DNA from: Marinicella sediminis
GTDB taxonomy: Bacteria; Pseudomonadota; Gammaproteobacteria; Xanthomonadales; Marinicellaceae
Assembly (NCBI RefSeq): GCF_002000055.1
Contig: NZ_MVBD01000005.1
Location: 62,001-126,000 of the forward strand
Length of the DNA stretch: 64,000 nt
Direction of reading: 5' to 3'
In this document: positions 47,592 through 55,797 of the stretch, piece by piece
Position numbering within the stretch: the stretch's first letter is position 1
Layout of the letters: every line of letters starts with the position of its first letter
The notes under the pieces: generated by a model
Told to the model about the DNA's origin: nothing
Database searches by the model: none
Seen by the model: only the letters and a program-made list of their open reading frames with translations
Position numbers and translations under genes: made by a program

Positions 47592-48110
47592 TTAGTTACG
47601 GCTTGGATAAATACCAAACAATGCAATGATGAAGTTGACACACAAAAAGGGCATCAGGTTGCTGTGTGACCGGCTACCACCGGTGTTATTCACTGATGTG
47701 TTTAACAATGTGCTGTTGGCTCCAGCTGGTCTGAACACCCTTACATTGGCAGATGAAGCCAGGTATTGGCCATTGTTACTGCTTTGAGTACCTGCTGCGG
47801 TTGATGCCTGAAACACATGACTGTGTGATGGCAATTGATTGGTGGTCAGGGTTTCATTTTCTGTACCCAGTTTAGCTCCCAGTCTGCGAGGTGACAATCC
47901 AGGGCCGCTACCTGCATGATTAGGTATTCTTCCTCTCATATCGGGCAAACCGAACGTGGTTCTTCCGTCTCCTCCATAAATGGTTCCCAACAGGGAGAAC
48001 AACGCATCATTCTGTGACACTGCCAACAACTGACCATCACAAAACGCCCAGCCCCTTGGGGCAAAATTTCCGGCGAACATTCTGATTTCGCCTACAAATG
48101 GTTCTGACAT
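47592..48110 (-). CDS. Tail-collar (MdpB-like) protein, second paralogue
   Basis: 172 residues. Begins MSEPFVGEIRMFAGNFAPRG with WAFCDGQLLAVSQN and YGGDGRTTFGLPDMRGR, and ends FIIALFGIYPSRN. The HxH motif (LPSHSHVF) is in the middle. GGAG precedes the ATG by 6-7 nt. Paralogue of its neighbours, with about half of positions visibly shared over the first 75 residues and a variable region after residue 110. Twelve nucleotides separate it from the next gene. Confidence 0.87.
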   Translation of the reverse strand: MSEPFVGEIRMFAGNFAPRGWAFCDGQLLAVSQNDALFSLLGTIYGGDGRTTFGLPDMRGRIPNHAGSGPGLSPRRLGAKLGTENETLTTNQLPSHSHVFQASTAAGTQSSNNGQYLASSANVRVFRPAGANSTLLNTSVNNTGGSRSHSNLMPFLCVNFIIALFGIYPSRN

Positions 48111-48119
48111 AATGGACTC

Positions 48120-48626
48120 CTAGTTACGTGATGGGAACAAGCCGCGAAGGGCGATACAAAAATTGACTGCCAGGGTAGGCTGCATGTTGTTATGCGCTTG
48201 TCCACCCCCGGCGTTGGTCACTTCTGTGGTCAACCCGATCAGGTTTCCCCCACTGTTATAACCGTTGTTGAATCCGGCCAATGTGTTGTCATTTGGAATC
48301 GGAGCGTCTCCGTCCTTGTTGGATGCGTTGACACCATGGTTGTGTTGTGGCATTTCATTGGCTGCCAGGGTGTGGGTTTCCTCACCACTTTTTTGTCCCT
48401 CGGTGTATGTGCTGCCATCACCCTGACCGACATGGATCGGTGTACGGCCACGCATTTCCGGTAAAGCAAATGAGGTGCGACCATCACCGCCATAGGTGGT
48501 GCCCAACAGTGAGTACAGTGATTGATTCTGATTGATCGGCAGAATTTGCCCATCACAGAACGCCCAACCCCTGGGTGCAAAATTAAAGCCCATCATCCTG
48601 ATTTCGGCCAAGAATGGTTCTGACAT
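48120..48626 (-). CDS. Tail-collar (MdpB-like) protein, first paralogue
   Basis: 168 residues. First gene of the operon. MSEPFLAEIRMMGFNFAPRG, WAFCDGQILPINQN, YGGDGRTSFALPEMRGR, then MPQHNHGVN and a C-terminal CIALRGLFPSRN. It has an internal Gly/Asn-rich variable part (about residues 115-135). AGAGGGGA lies 8-9 nt before the ATG, a strong ribosome binding site, and a TATAAT is 31 nt upstream. The three paralogues are likely to associate as trimers, as collar proteins do, but that is inference. Confidence 0.87.
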   Translation of the reverse strand: MSEPFLAEIRMMGFNFAPRGWAFCDGQILPINQNQSLYSLLGTTYGGDGRTSFALPEMRGRTPIHVGQGDGSTYTEGQKSGEETHTLAANEMPQHNHGVNASNKDGDAPIPNDNTLAGFNNGYNSGGNLIGLTTEVTNAGGGQAHNNMQPTLAVNFCIALRGLFPSRN

Positions 48627-48633
48627 ATTAAAT

Positions 48634-48662
48634 CCCCTCTATTAATTGTTTACATTATTATA
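48634..48662 (-). promoter_or_regulatory. Ribosome binding site and -10 of the tail-collar operon
   Basis: On the minus strand TATAAT lies at 48657-48662 and AGAGGGG at 48634-48640. The -35 region at 17 nt reads TGAATT and is weak. This gives the tail-collar operon its own promoter, separate from the giant gene upstream. Confidence 0.45.
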
Positions 48663-48699
48663 CAACAAAAAATTAACATAATTCATATTGATGTTGTGG

Positions 48700-51600
48700 T
48701 TATTGCGGACATGAGGTGCCCGTTCCGGTGACGCCACAGACCGTGCTGGCGTCAACACCTCCAGCAAAGAATGGGAACGGCCCGTTGGTCATCACGTTGC
48801 CGTTACCGACATGGTGGGTGTTTTTATCTACACTTGCAGTTCCTGCTCCACAAAGTGCGAATTCACCATTGGCTGAACCTGAGTAGCCCGGTAAATTAAA
48901 GTTGGCCAGTGTACTGATCTGGTCTTTGTAAACTGCATTGGATGAGAAGGCTCCACCACTGGCATCAAAGATGTTGTTTCTGACATCCAGGCAAGCGGTT
49001 CCAGTCTCTGTCCCAGCACCACCTACCAGGTTGTACATCGCGGAGAGCGAAAAGGTTCCACCCATTTGGTCCACGCGGTTATTGATGATGGTGGCATTGA
49101 AATCAACATCGGTATTGGCAATGGTCTCAATACCTGCCTGCCCATCAACACCTCTGACCACGTTATTGTCAATTGTGGTGTTATGCTGGATGTTTTGTGA
49201 AGCACCCACGGCAATCCCATTGGCAGTCGTTGAACCAGAAGAGGCTACCCCGTTGGTGCCCACTGTGGTGCCGGTGACTTCGCCACTGATGGTCCCAGCG
49301 CCTGACACATAGTTAACGGTGATGGCGTTACCCTCTGCATTGGTGTGTAAACTGGACAGCACGTCATAGCCCTGAGTGATGTTGCCACCTCCATTGCCTC
49401 CTGACAAGGTGATGCCACCACCGCCTGATACGATGTTGGGGTGGCTGTTGTTGAAGGTGTTGTTTTGCATCAGCGCAGTGAAGTTGGATGTATTCAATAC
49501 ATTGGTCTGGATCATGTCGCCACGGGCGCCGAGGAAAGCCACCCCATCTACGGTGAGGTTGATGATGGCTGCATTCTGAGACTCTACCTGAATGCCGTCA
49601 TTGCCTAAGCTGCCTCCCGGGTTGGCATCCAGGCCAATCAATGCCGCGTCATTGGCGCTGTCATTGAAGGTGATGGTCCCTGTGCCGGTGTTGTTCATGA
49701 TTTTCACCTGGTCTTCAAGGCCACCTGAGATGTTGTTGCCGGTAAACACCGATGTGCCCAGCAGATTGATGAACCTTACCGCGCCTTCATCAAAGCCTCC
49801 GTTGGTGCCGTTGATGCCATTGATGATGGAATCAGTCAGGGTGAAATTGGTCACTGTCTGACCAAAGATGGCATAGTTGCTAAAATCATTGAACTGCATG
49901 TTACTCAGTTGCACACCGCGGGTATTATTCATCAACAAACCCACACCAGCGGTGGGCGATGCTGCATCAGCACCAGTCTTGTTTTGAATGACGCCACCAG
50001 ATCCTGCGAGAGAGGCTGTACCAGTAACAACCAAGCCCCCTGAATTCCCGGTGTTAATCAGGTTGATACCCACGCCGGGCGAACCTGCACCGGTACCAGC
50101 TGAAATCCTGCGGTAGACCAGGTTTCCTGCACCAATGGTGGTGTTTTGTACATCCAGGGCAGTACCTGTGGTTGTGGTGATGGTGCTGCCACCATTAACA
50201 GCAGAAACGGTACCACCGCCTGTGGCTGTAAATGCAGCATTACCACCCGTGTTCAGGTTCAGGATTCCTGAAAAGTTGATTGCCGCTCCGGTGTTGTTGT
50301 TAAGGAAAATACCGGTACCTGTGTCTGTGATGTTGCCTGAGAGGGTGGTGGTACCACCGCCTCCATTGGTCAATACCTGCAGAGAACGTCCACTTGTGTT
50401 GGAGATGGTGCCGGCATAGGTTGCCAATCCGCTACTGTTGGATATGCTGACTGCAGCGCCTGCGGCGTTTTGTACATTACCACCGTTGATGTTAATCACT
50501 GCACCATCGTTATTGGACAGGGCAATGGCTGAGCTGTTGCTGCCATTGTTGTTGATGGCAACGCTGGTGACGGTGATGGTGCTGCCTGCTGTGACGGTGT
50601 TGTCGATACCGAAAGCTGTGGTGCCTGAGCCGTTCTGGTTGTTGATGGTGACATTGCCAAAGGTACCAGTCTGAACACCACCAGTGATGGCATTGATGAA
50701 GACACCCGAACTGTTGCGGTTGTTGACGGTGACATCGGCAAAGGTATAGGTCAGGTTGGAATTTTGAATGAACAAACCGATGCCAGAGGCATTGTCGATA
50801 TTGGTCAGGCCGGTTACTGTGAAATTACCCGAAACGTTGGCCAGATCAATGGCTTCAGAGGCGCTGTTGGCAGAGGCAATGGAATCAAAGGTCATGGCTG
50901 CAGTGCCGGTGTCCAGATCAACGGCTTTGCCGGTACCTGAAATGGCCACGGTGTTAATGGTGGCTGTCCCAAACATATTGCCCACGATGCCGGTATTGGC
51001 GCCAGTATTACCAATGTTCAGTCCTCTGATGGTGTTGCCGGTACCCAGGGTGGTGGTGCCGGTCAGGGTGGGTCGTGTCGTGCTGGTAAACAGCACGTCG
51101 GGGTTGGGCAGGGTGTTGTTGACATTGAACTCGAGGTTCACACCGTTACCCAGCAAGACCTGATTGTTGGCCAGGGTGATGTCACCGGTGGTGCTACCGG
51201 TGCCAGTGAAGACATAAATCGTCGACCCGGCAGTAGAGGGTACATCGGACAAAGCGTCAAATCGTGAGTTATCACGCCCTGAACCGCCTGCGACAGCATT
51301 GCTGTCCACGTAATACACCAGATCTGCGGTGATGGTGATGGACACGGTTGCTGTTGATGTCAGGCTGCCATCTGACAGGGTGTAATTAAACGTATCAACC
51401 ATGCTGGTCATGCCAACAGGTGGGTAATAGGTGAAATCACCATTGGTTTGCATCACCACGTCACCGCCCAGGGTTGACGTGCCGTTGAACGGTGCTGTGA
51501 GGTCACCAAAGGCCTCTGAGACCACCAATGGATCCAATTCCGGATCGGTGTCGTTGGCCAGTACATTGTTGGGGTGTCTGATGGGCGTTGTGGCGACACC

Positions 51601-54600
51601 GGCTGTGGCGTGCAAGCCCGTGTTGCCAATGGTTTCATAACTGTCGGCTACACCAGTTGGTGCGGTGTTGTCGTCATCAGTGATGGTCGCTGTGTGGGTG
51701 GTTTGTGCACCCAGTGATGCCAATACCGGACCGGCCAGATTCTGTAACTGCAGATTAACGGTTTCATCACCTTCGGTAGCCACATCGTCCAATGGGGTCA
51801 GTGTGGTACTTTGTGTATTGCCATTGACCGATCCCACGGCAAAAGTCACCATTTGGGTGCCAAAGGCCGTGTAATCAGTGGCAGAAGTGGCCGTTCCGCC
51901 ACCGGCATCGACTGCATCTGCAGTGATTGCCACATCCAGTTGACCGCCGCTGGGAATATTCAGAAGTACGTTGATGCCAAGGGCTGTACTTTCATCAGCG
52001 CTGGCACTGGCGGCCAATTGAAATTCGACTGTGGCAGTGTCATTTTCATTGATGGTGGTGGTGTGGGTAGATTGTGCACCAATCGAGCCGGTACCAACCA
52101 CATTTTGTAGCGCCAGATTCACGGTTTCATTGTTTTCCACATTGTTGTCATCCACTGGCGTCAATACGGCATTTTGGGTGGCGCCATTGGTTGAACCCAT
52201 CGGAAAGGTCAGGGTTTGGGTGCCTATGGCCGCATAGTCAGTCGCGTTGGTGGCTGAACCACCACCTGCATCAACCACATCTACCGACAAAGGTGCGGTC
52301 AGAGGAATGGGGGTGGATAAGACCACAGCCACATTCAATGGAGTCGCTTCAGTAGTGGCAGAGGCGGCTGCCTGGAACACCACGGAAGCCTCATCATCAG
52401 TGATGGTGGCGGTGTGTGTGGTTGGTGCCGCCAGTGAAACGGCTGCCGGTCCGGAAAGGTTTTGCAGGGCCAGATTAACGGTTTCATCACCTTCTGAGTT
52501 GGGATCATCCAGTGGCGTCAGGGTGGTGCCCTGGATGGTGCCGCTGGTGGTGCCAATCGGGAAGGAGATCAGTTGTGTACCAAAAGCGGTGTAGTCCACA
52601 CCACTGGTGGCTGATCCGCCACCTGCATCAACGGCATCAGCTGTCACCGCCACATCCAGCTGGCCGCCAGATGGAATGGTGAGCAAGACATTGACGGTCA
52701 ATGCGGTTGACTCATTCACCGAGGCACTGCTGGCCGCCTGAAAAGCCACTGTGGCGGTGTCATCTTCAGTGATGGTTACTGCATGAGAAGCCTGTGCACC
52801 GATGGAACCGGTACCCACCAGATTCTGCAAGGCCAGATTGACGGATTCATCGTTTTCGACATTGTTGTCATTCACGGGTGTCAATACGGCATTCTGTACC
52901 GTGCCATTGGTAGAGCCCAGGGGGAAGGTCAGGGTTTGGGTGCCTACGGCAGTGTAATCAGCACCGCTGGTAGCAGTGCCTCCAGTGGCATCAACCACGT
53001 CCACTGACAAGGGTGCGGTTAAGGGAATGGGGGTGGTTAAGACCACGGCCACATTCAGAGCGGTTCCTTCATCGGTGGTTGCGCTGTTGGCACTTTGGAA
53101 TGCCACAGAAGCCTCGTCATCGGTGATGGTCACGATGTGGGTGGTCTGAGCGCCCAGTGAAGCGGCAGGTGGACCTGCCAGGTTTTGCACCATCAGATCG
53201 ACGGTTTCATCGCCTTTGTTGGTCGGATCATCCAACGGCGTTAAAGTGGTGATTTGGGTGTTGCCATTTGTGGTACCAATTGCGAATGTCACAGTTTGGG
53301 TTCCAAAGACCTGGTAATCCACACCACTGGTGGCCGTTCCGGAGAGGGCGTCAACCACATCGGCGGTGATGGCCACATCCAATTGTCCACCACTGGGAAT
53401 GTCGATACTGACCAATACGTCCAGTGGGGTGTTCTCATCGCTGGTGGCACTGCCGCTGACCGCAAATTGAACAGCTGCGGTGTCATCTTCGGTAATGGTT
53501 GCTGTATGCGTGTCCTGGGTGCCAATCAAACCAGGGCCGGTGATGTTCTGAATCTGCAGGTTAACGGTTTCATTGTCTTCGACATTGTTGTCATCAACAG
53601 GCGTCAACACAGCATTGAGCGTGGTGCCATTGGTGGCTCCCAATGGAAAGGTCAGGGTTTGTGTGCCGATGCTGTTATAGTCCGAACCATCGGTGGCGGT
53701 TCCACCTGTGGCATCAACCACATCAACTGAAACCGCTGCCGTCAACGGGGCAGTGGCAGTCAGTTCCACAACCACATTCAGTACAGTTCCTTCATCTGTG
53801 GTGGTACTGGTGGCAGACTGGAAGGCCACGGAAGTGTCATCCACCACATCATTGGTTACGGTGACAACAAGGTCCTGAACATCGGTGGCTGCACCGGAAT
53901 CGGTGACTGTTACCTGCACATTGTAGATGTTGTCTGTGCCAGCATCACCTGGATTTTCAAAGTCAGGTGCCACAATGAAGGTCAGGACGCCTGTGTTGGC
54001 ATCGATATTGAACAAGGCATCGTCGATGGCGCCGGTAATCGCATAAGTCAATCCGCCACCTTCAACATCACCCTCCGGATCGGTGGCGTTCACATCGATG
54101 ACAGCGGTTTGGTTTTCTTGTACGCTCACCGCTGCTGGGGTGGTGATGGATGGGGCCTGGTTTTCAACATCCACCAGGTCCATACGGAAGTAGATGTTGT
54201 TGTTGTCTTTGGTGACAAATACCGCAGTGAGGTCTGCAAAATTTCCGCTGACTGTGGTGTCACTGACCGGATCGGTGTTGGCCGGATTAATGCCTGACCA
54301 GTCGTTGGTCAATCCGTCCACAATGATGGTAGCGGCCCAGACCAGGGTTGAAACACCAATGAAAATGATACCGACTGTCATTTGACGCGACAAGTGGCGA
54401 CGGGTGAACAGCATAAGGGCCAGCAGTAACAGGCCCATGGCCAGGATGCCCAATCCGGGAACGGGTAAGGCAAAACCCAGGCTGATGGGTCCGCCAGTGG
54501 GGTTGGTCAAAGCCACGTCATCTGCGGTTGCTGAATCGACATGGTAATAAAGAAACACACTGCGTGATCCAGACAGGTCCAGGCTGCTTTGGCTGACGGC

Positions 54601-54939
54601 GGATTCAATCACATCAGCACCGCTGAGGCCAGTATTCAGACCCAACGCTGCAGGACTGATGGCAGTACCTGCATCGAAGGCTGCACCGGTACATTGGTGC
54701 AGATTAGTGGCGGTGATGACCGGCGGTGTTGAAGAGTCTGTGGTCACTGTGACCCTGGACTCAACGCCATTGACGGTGGTGGCAAAATCAGGCAGATTCA
54801 CCACACAGCCAGTGCCGGTATTGGCATCTGTGTCTAAATAGACGTGATAGGAACGATTTTGTGCGTTGGCGACAGACACCAGCAAAGAGCACATCAGGAA
54901 TACCGAAACAGCAATGCGAGACAACATGTTAAAACCCAT
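48700..54939 (-). CDS. Giant exported Calx-beta, cadherin-like and beta-helix protein
   Basis: 2079 residues from ATG 54939 (54927 is also possible). Signal peptide to about residue 26. An N-terminal domain of about 130 residues leads to PVPGLG and a membrane-like helix at 159-181 ending RRH, then a second hydrophobic stretch starting M187. Next come a cadherin-like domain (about 262-363), six Calx-beta-type domains in three A-B pairs (about 369-1091), a cadherin/VCBS-like domain with LANDTDPELDPL (about 1094-1205), and a right-handed beta-helix of about 870 residues starting YYVDSNAVAGGSG. There is no C-terminal membrane anchor or sorting signal; it ends CGVTGTGTSCPQ. Likely a surface or secreted adhesin-like protein; binding partner unknown. 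The Calx-beta part looks more G+C-rich than the neighbours. Confidence 0.85.
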   Translation of the reverse strand: MGFNMLSRIAVSVFLMCSLLVSVANAQNRSYHVYLDTDANTGTGCVVNLPDFATTVNGVESRVTVTTDSSTPPVITATNLHQCTGAAFDAGTAISPAALGLNTGLSGADVIESAVSQSSLDLSGSRSVFLYYHVDSATADDVALTNPTGGPISLGFALPVPGLGILAMGLLLLALMLFTRRHLSRQMTVGIIFIGVSTLVWAATIIVDGLTNDWSGINPANTDPVSDTTVSGNFADLTAVFVTKDNNNIYFRMDLVDVENQAPSITTPAAVSVQENQTAVIDVNATDPEGDVEGGGLTYAITGAIDDALFNIDANTGVLTFIVAPDFENPGDAGTDNIYNVQVTVTDSGAATDVQDLVVTVTNDVVDDTSVAFQSATSTTTDEGTVLNVVVELTATAPLTAAVSVDVVDATGGTATDGSDYNSIGTQTLTFPLGATNGTTLNAVLTPVDDNNVEDNETVNLQIQNITGPGLIGTQDTHTATITEDDTAAVQFAVSGSATSDENTPLDVLVSIDIPSGGQLDVAITADVVDALSGTATSGVDYQVFGTQTVTFAIGTTNGNTQITTLTPLDDPTNKGDETVDLMVQNLAGPPAASLGAQTTHIVTITDDEASVAFQSANSATTDEGTALNVAVVLTTPIPLTAPLSVDVVDATGGTATSGADYTAVGTQTLTFPLGSTNGTVQNAVLTPVNDNNVENDESVNLALQNLVGTGSIGAQASHAVTITEDDTATVAFQAASSASVNESTALTVNVLLTIPSGGQLDVAVTADAVDAGGGSATSGVDYTAFGTQLISFPIGTTSGTIQGTTLTPLDDPNSEGDETVNLALQNLSGPAAVSLAAPTTHTATITDDEASVVFQAAASATTEATPLNVAVVLSTPIPLTAPLSVDVVDAGGGSATNATDYAAIGTQTLTFPMGSTNGATQNAVLTPVDDNNVENNETVNLALQNVVGTGSIGAQSTHTTTINENDTATVEFQLAASASADESTALGINVLLNIPSGGQLDVAITADAVDAGGGTATSATDYTAFGTQMVTFAVGSVNGNTQSTTLTPLDDVATEGDETVNLQLQNLAGPVLASLGAQTTHTATITDDDNTAPTGVADSYETIGNTGLHATAGVATTPIRHPNNVLANDTDPELDPLVVSEAFGDLTAPFNGTSTLGGDVVMQTNGDFTYYPPVGMTSMVDTFNYTLSDGSLTSTATVSITITADLVYYVDSNAVAGGSGRDNSRFDALSDVPSTAGSTIYVFTGTGSTTGDITLANNQVLLGNGVNLEFNVNNTLPNPDVLFTSTTRPTLTGTTTLGTGNTIRGLNIGNTGANTGIVGNMFGTATINTVAISGTGKAVDLDTGTAAMTFDSIASANSASEAIDLANVSGNFTVTGLTNIDNASGIGLFIQNSNLTYTFADVTVNNRNSSGVFINAITGGVQTGTFGNVTINNQNGSGTTAFGIDNTVTAGSTITVTSVAINNNGSNSSAIALSNNDGAVININGGNVQNAAGAAVSISNSSGLATYAGTISNTSGRSLQVLTNGGGGTTTLSGNITDTGTGIFLNNNTGAAINFSGILNLNTGGNAAFTATGGGTVSAVNGGSTITTTTGTALDVQNTTIGAGNLVYRRISAGTGAGSPGVGINLINTGNSGGLVVTGTASLAGSGGVIQNKTGADAASPTAGVGLLMNNTRGVQLSNMQFNDFSNYAIFGQTVTNFTLTDSIINGINGTNGGFDEGAVRFINLLGTSVFTGNNISGGLEDQVKIMNNTGTGTITFNDSANDAALIGLDANPGGSLGNDGIQVESQNAAIINLTVDGVAFLGARGDMIQTNVLNTSNFTALMQNNTFNNSHPNIVSGGGGITLSGGNGGGNITQGYDVLSSLHTNAEGNAITVNYVSGAGTISGEVTGTTVGTNGVASSGSTTANGIAVGASQNIQHNTTIDNNVVRGVDGQAGIETIANTDVDFNATIINNRVDQMGGTFSLSAMYNLVGGAGTETGTACLDVRNNIFDASGGAFSSNAVYKDQISTLANFNLPGYSGSANGEFALCGAGTASVDKNTHHVGNGNVMTNGPFPFFAGGVDASTVCGVTGTGTSCPQ
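51667..53835 (-). repeat. Three tandem 723-bp units (A-B Calx-beta pairs) inside the giant gene
   Basis: The coding sequence for VAFQ-type repeat starts falls at 53829, 53106 and 52383 (minus strand), exactly 723 nt apart, or 241 residues. Each unit has an A domain ending in TITEDD or TINEND and a B domain ending in TITDDE or TITDDD. A domains share DVVDA(T/G)GG(T/S)AT and LTFP(L/M)GSTNG; B domains share IPSGGQLDVA(I/V)TAD and GDETV(N/D)L. A and B differ from each other more than A differs from A. Confidence 0.85.
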
Positions 54940-55015
54940 ATTAAATTTTTGAATGATTGTGAGGAACGCACAACACAACTGTGCTTATATAATTGATTCT
55001 TCACCCTTTTAAACC

Positions 55016-55044
55016 ACGATAAATTATTTGTAAAAAAATGTCAA
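55016..55044 (-). promoter_or_regulatory. Candidate promoter of the giant gene
   Basis: Read on the minus strand: TTGACA (plus 55039-55044), exactly 17 nt, TATCGT (plus 55016-55021). The -35 is consensus and the -10 has four of six. The leader to ATG 54939 would be about 70 nt. It lies in the 210-nt divergent gap to lolA. Confidence 0.5.
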
Positions 55045-55149
55045 TTGATAATGGCTTCGAAACCCAACGATTTACCACCGCTGAATTAATTTAGCTTATG
55101 TTCAGCTTAACGGTATAAAATGAAGTTACTTTTGATTATTTTGAATGTC

Positions 55150-55785
55150 ATGTTGATTAAAAAAATTGGATGTGTGTGCTTATTGATGATTGTGGGTTAT
55201 GCAGCCCAGGCACAAAATGCTGATCCTGACCCGCACAAACTCCTGCAAGCGCTCAGGACAGATCTGCAGGGACTGACTGCAGCTTTCAAACAATATGAAC
55301 TGGACGAGGGAAACCGCCAGCTTGAAATCAATACCGGCACGGTATGGATGCAGTCACCTGATAAATTTCGTTGGTTGTATAAGGACCCCATTGAACAATT
55401 GATTGTGGCCGATGGTGAACAGGTCTGGGTCTATGATGAAGACCTTGAGCAGGTCACTGTTAAAGAACAGGATAATGCGCTCAATCCCATTTATGTCATC
55501 ATCAATGATGAGTTATCGAATCAGCATTATGACATCAATTATGAATTATCTGTCCAGGGAATTGATTGGGTCAGTCTGACACCCAAGGTACCTTCTGAAG
55601 AAGTCAAATCTGTGTGGCTTGCTCTCGAAAAGAACATGGTCAAGCAAATCAAGGTGTTTAATCAATTCGATCAAGTGATGGTGTTTGAGTTTTATCAGAC
55701 AGAAAAAAACCCCAAGCTGGCTGCTGATTTGTTCAGTTTCTCTCCACCAGAGGGTGTGGATGTGATCAGGGCCATTGGCGATTAA
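55150..55785 (+). CDS. lolA: Outer membrane lipoprotein carrier protein LolA
   Basis: 211 residues from ATG 55150, which gives a normal signal peptide (MLIKKIG, hydrophobic core, AQAQ); ATG 55120 would add ten hydrophobic residues before the two lysines. The mature protein has the LolA pattern: LLQALRTDLQGLTAAFKQ, then TGTVWMQSPDKFRWLYKDP and ADGEQVWVYDEDLEQVTVKEQ. LolA ferries lipoproteins across the periplasm from LolCDE to LolB. rarA begins 12 nt after its stop. In most gammaproteobacteria lolA follows ftsK directly; here about 9.8 kb separates them. Confidence 0.92.
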   Translation: MLIKKIGCVCLLMIVGYAAQAQNADPDPHKLLQALRTDLQGLTAAFKQYELDEGNRQLEINTGTVWMQSPDKFRWLYKDPIEQLIVADGEQVWVYDEDLEQVTVKEQDNALNPIYVIINDELSNQHYDINYELSVQGIDWVSLTPKVPSEEVKSVWLALEKNMVKQIKVFNQFDQVMVFEFYQTEKNPKLAADLFSFSPPEGVDVIRAIGD

Positions 55786-55797
55786 TGGTTAACGGCC

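Noticed and set aside
45892-48626. Prophage remnant, suggested by the phage tail-collar genes
   Set aside because: No capsid, portal, terminase, integrase, lysis or attachment-site features are nearby, the three genes are tandem paralogues with a non-phage set of partners, and this protein family is common outside phages.
48700-51320. CRISPR or other noncoding repeat array
   Set aside because: The repetition is protein-coding beta-helix and the open frame is continuous; repeats are not spaced by unique equal-length spacers.
51400-54300. Open frames of 60-158 codons on the plus strand over the giant gene
   Set aside because: They mirror the Thr/Val/Asp-rich repeats on the other strand, recur with the 723-bp period, lack ribosome binding sites and have no recognisable protein family.
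54330-54381. Separate gene starting at M187 (ATG 54381) inside the giant frame
   Set aside because: The frame is open on both sides and no ribosome binding site lies before this ATG, so a separate start is not supported; the fusion-like layout is reported instead.
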